A DNA stretch of 42,067 nucleotides, taken from an uncultured Gammaproteobacteria bacterium (GTDB taxonomy: Bacteria > Pseudomonadota > Gammaproteobacteria > SZUA-152). Position 1 is the first letter of the stretch, and every line of letters begins with the position of its first letter. The position numbers and the translations under genes are program-made. The notes under the pieces were generated by a model. That model was not told the origin of the DNA. It ran no database searches and saw only the letters and a list, made by a program, of their open reading frames with translations. The DNA lies in the NCBI GenBank assembly GCA_913009875.1, contig CAJVYS010000016.1, forward strand, positions 1-42,067. The letters run 5' to 3'. Positions 41,918 to 42,067 of this stretch are shown here, one piece after another.

Positions 41918-42067
41918 AAAAAAAAAAGCAATAAAAAAACAAAGAAGATTCCTGGAATTTTAATTGCCTCTATACACCACATTGCTCCTTATGCATCTAC
42001 CTTTCTGATCCTCGTCTACCTCTCGCTCACAGTCATTTCTACCCTTCCTGTCCTCACTCAATAGTCT
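41918..42067. other. Low-quality read sequence beyond the adapter
   Basis: A run of A residues follows the adapter, then about 130 bases of AT- and CT-rich sequence with no coding pattern. This is what a read gives after running past the end of its fragment, so it should be trimmed. Confidence 0.85.

Overview
The window reads as a metagenome-style contig from a gammaproteobacterium. The evidence is the block miaB-phoH(ybeZ)-ybeY-corC-lnt on one strand, an Rsd/AlgQ-type anti-sigma factor, comM(yifB) beside ubiK beside glnK-amtB, and divergent speE/speA. Most of it (about 4.9-41.8 kb) is GC-rich. A periplasmic DsrE-like protein, a tetrahaem cytochrome and a cysteine-bearing Crp/Fnr regulator would fit a sulfur- or nitrogen-metabolising lineage, but that is inference. 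No tRNA, rRNA, CRISPR array or intact insertion sequence was seen.

Layout. 1-764: an ORF whose first part is an NfrB-like family 2 glycosyltransferase and whose remainder is an AT-rich histidine-kinase ATPase domain, most likely an assembly chimera. 771-4240: wecB and a secreted DUF2334 deacetylase-like protein with a histidine/lysine tandem repeat; with the glycosyltransferase this looks like a locus for an N-acetylmannosamine-type exopolysaccharide. 4907-10390: lnt, corC, ybeY, phoH, miaB. 10547-18172: an ammonium transporter, a tetrahaem cytochrome, rsd, a receiver protein, an HD-GYP protein, a TerB protein, a DsrE protein, small secreted proteins and a DUF2892 protein. 18342-23909: an apparent operon of lipoprotein, RND adaptor, RND pump, small membrane protein and Crp/Fnr regulator. 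23986-26556: an insert flanked by direct repeats of the comM 3' end, carrying one large unknown gene. 26543-30621: comM, ubiK, glnK-amtB. 30849-36150: DUF4124 protein, speE/speA, DUF2914 protein, zinc-ribbon membrane protein. 36400-41859: small genes, a DksA-like protein, DUF924, msrA, tmcA and a truncated mutarotase. 41860-42067: Illumina adapter plus read junk.

How parts work together. The glnK-amtB operon has a well-matched sigma-54 promoter and two NtrC-like sites 30 bp apart about 100 bp upstream, so it should respond to nitrogen limitation; the second amt gene also has a perfect NtrC-like palindrome near its start. Two different ~160-bp imperfect palindromes (MITE-like) sit in regulatory DNA: one in the glnK leader, one inside a bidirectional terminator with an apparent TA target duplication. 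REP-like palindromes occur near ubiK and inside the 5' end of tmcA.

Both contig ends are artefactual: the right end is certain (adapter), the left end is probable. Gene functions are assigned from motifs and known synteny only; no database search was run.
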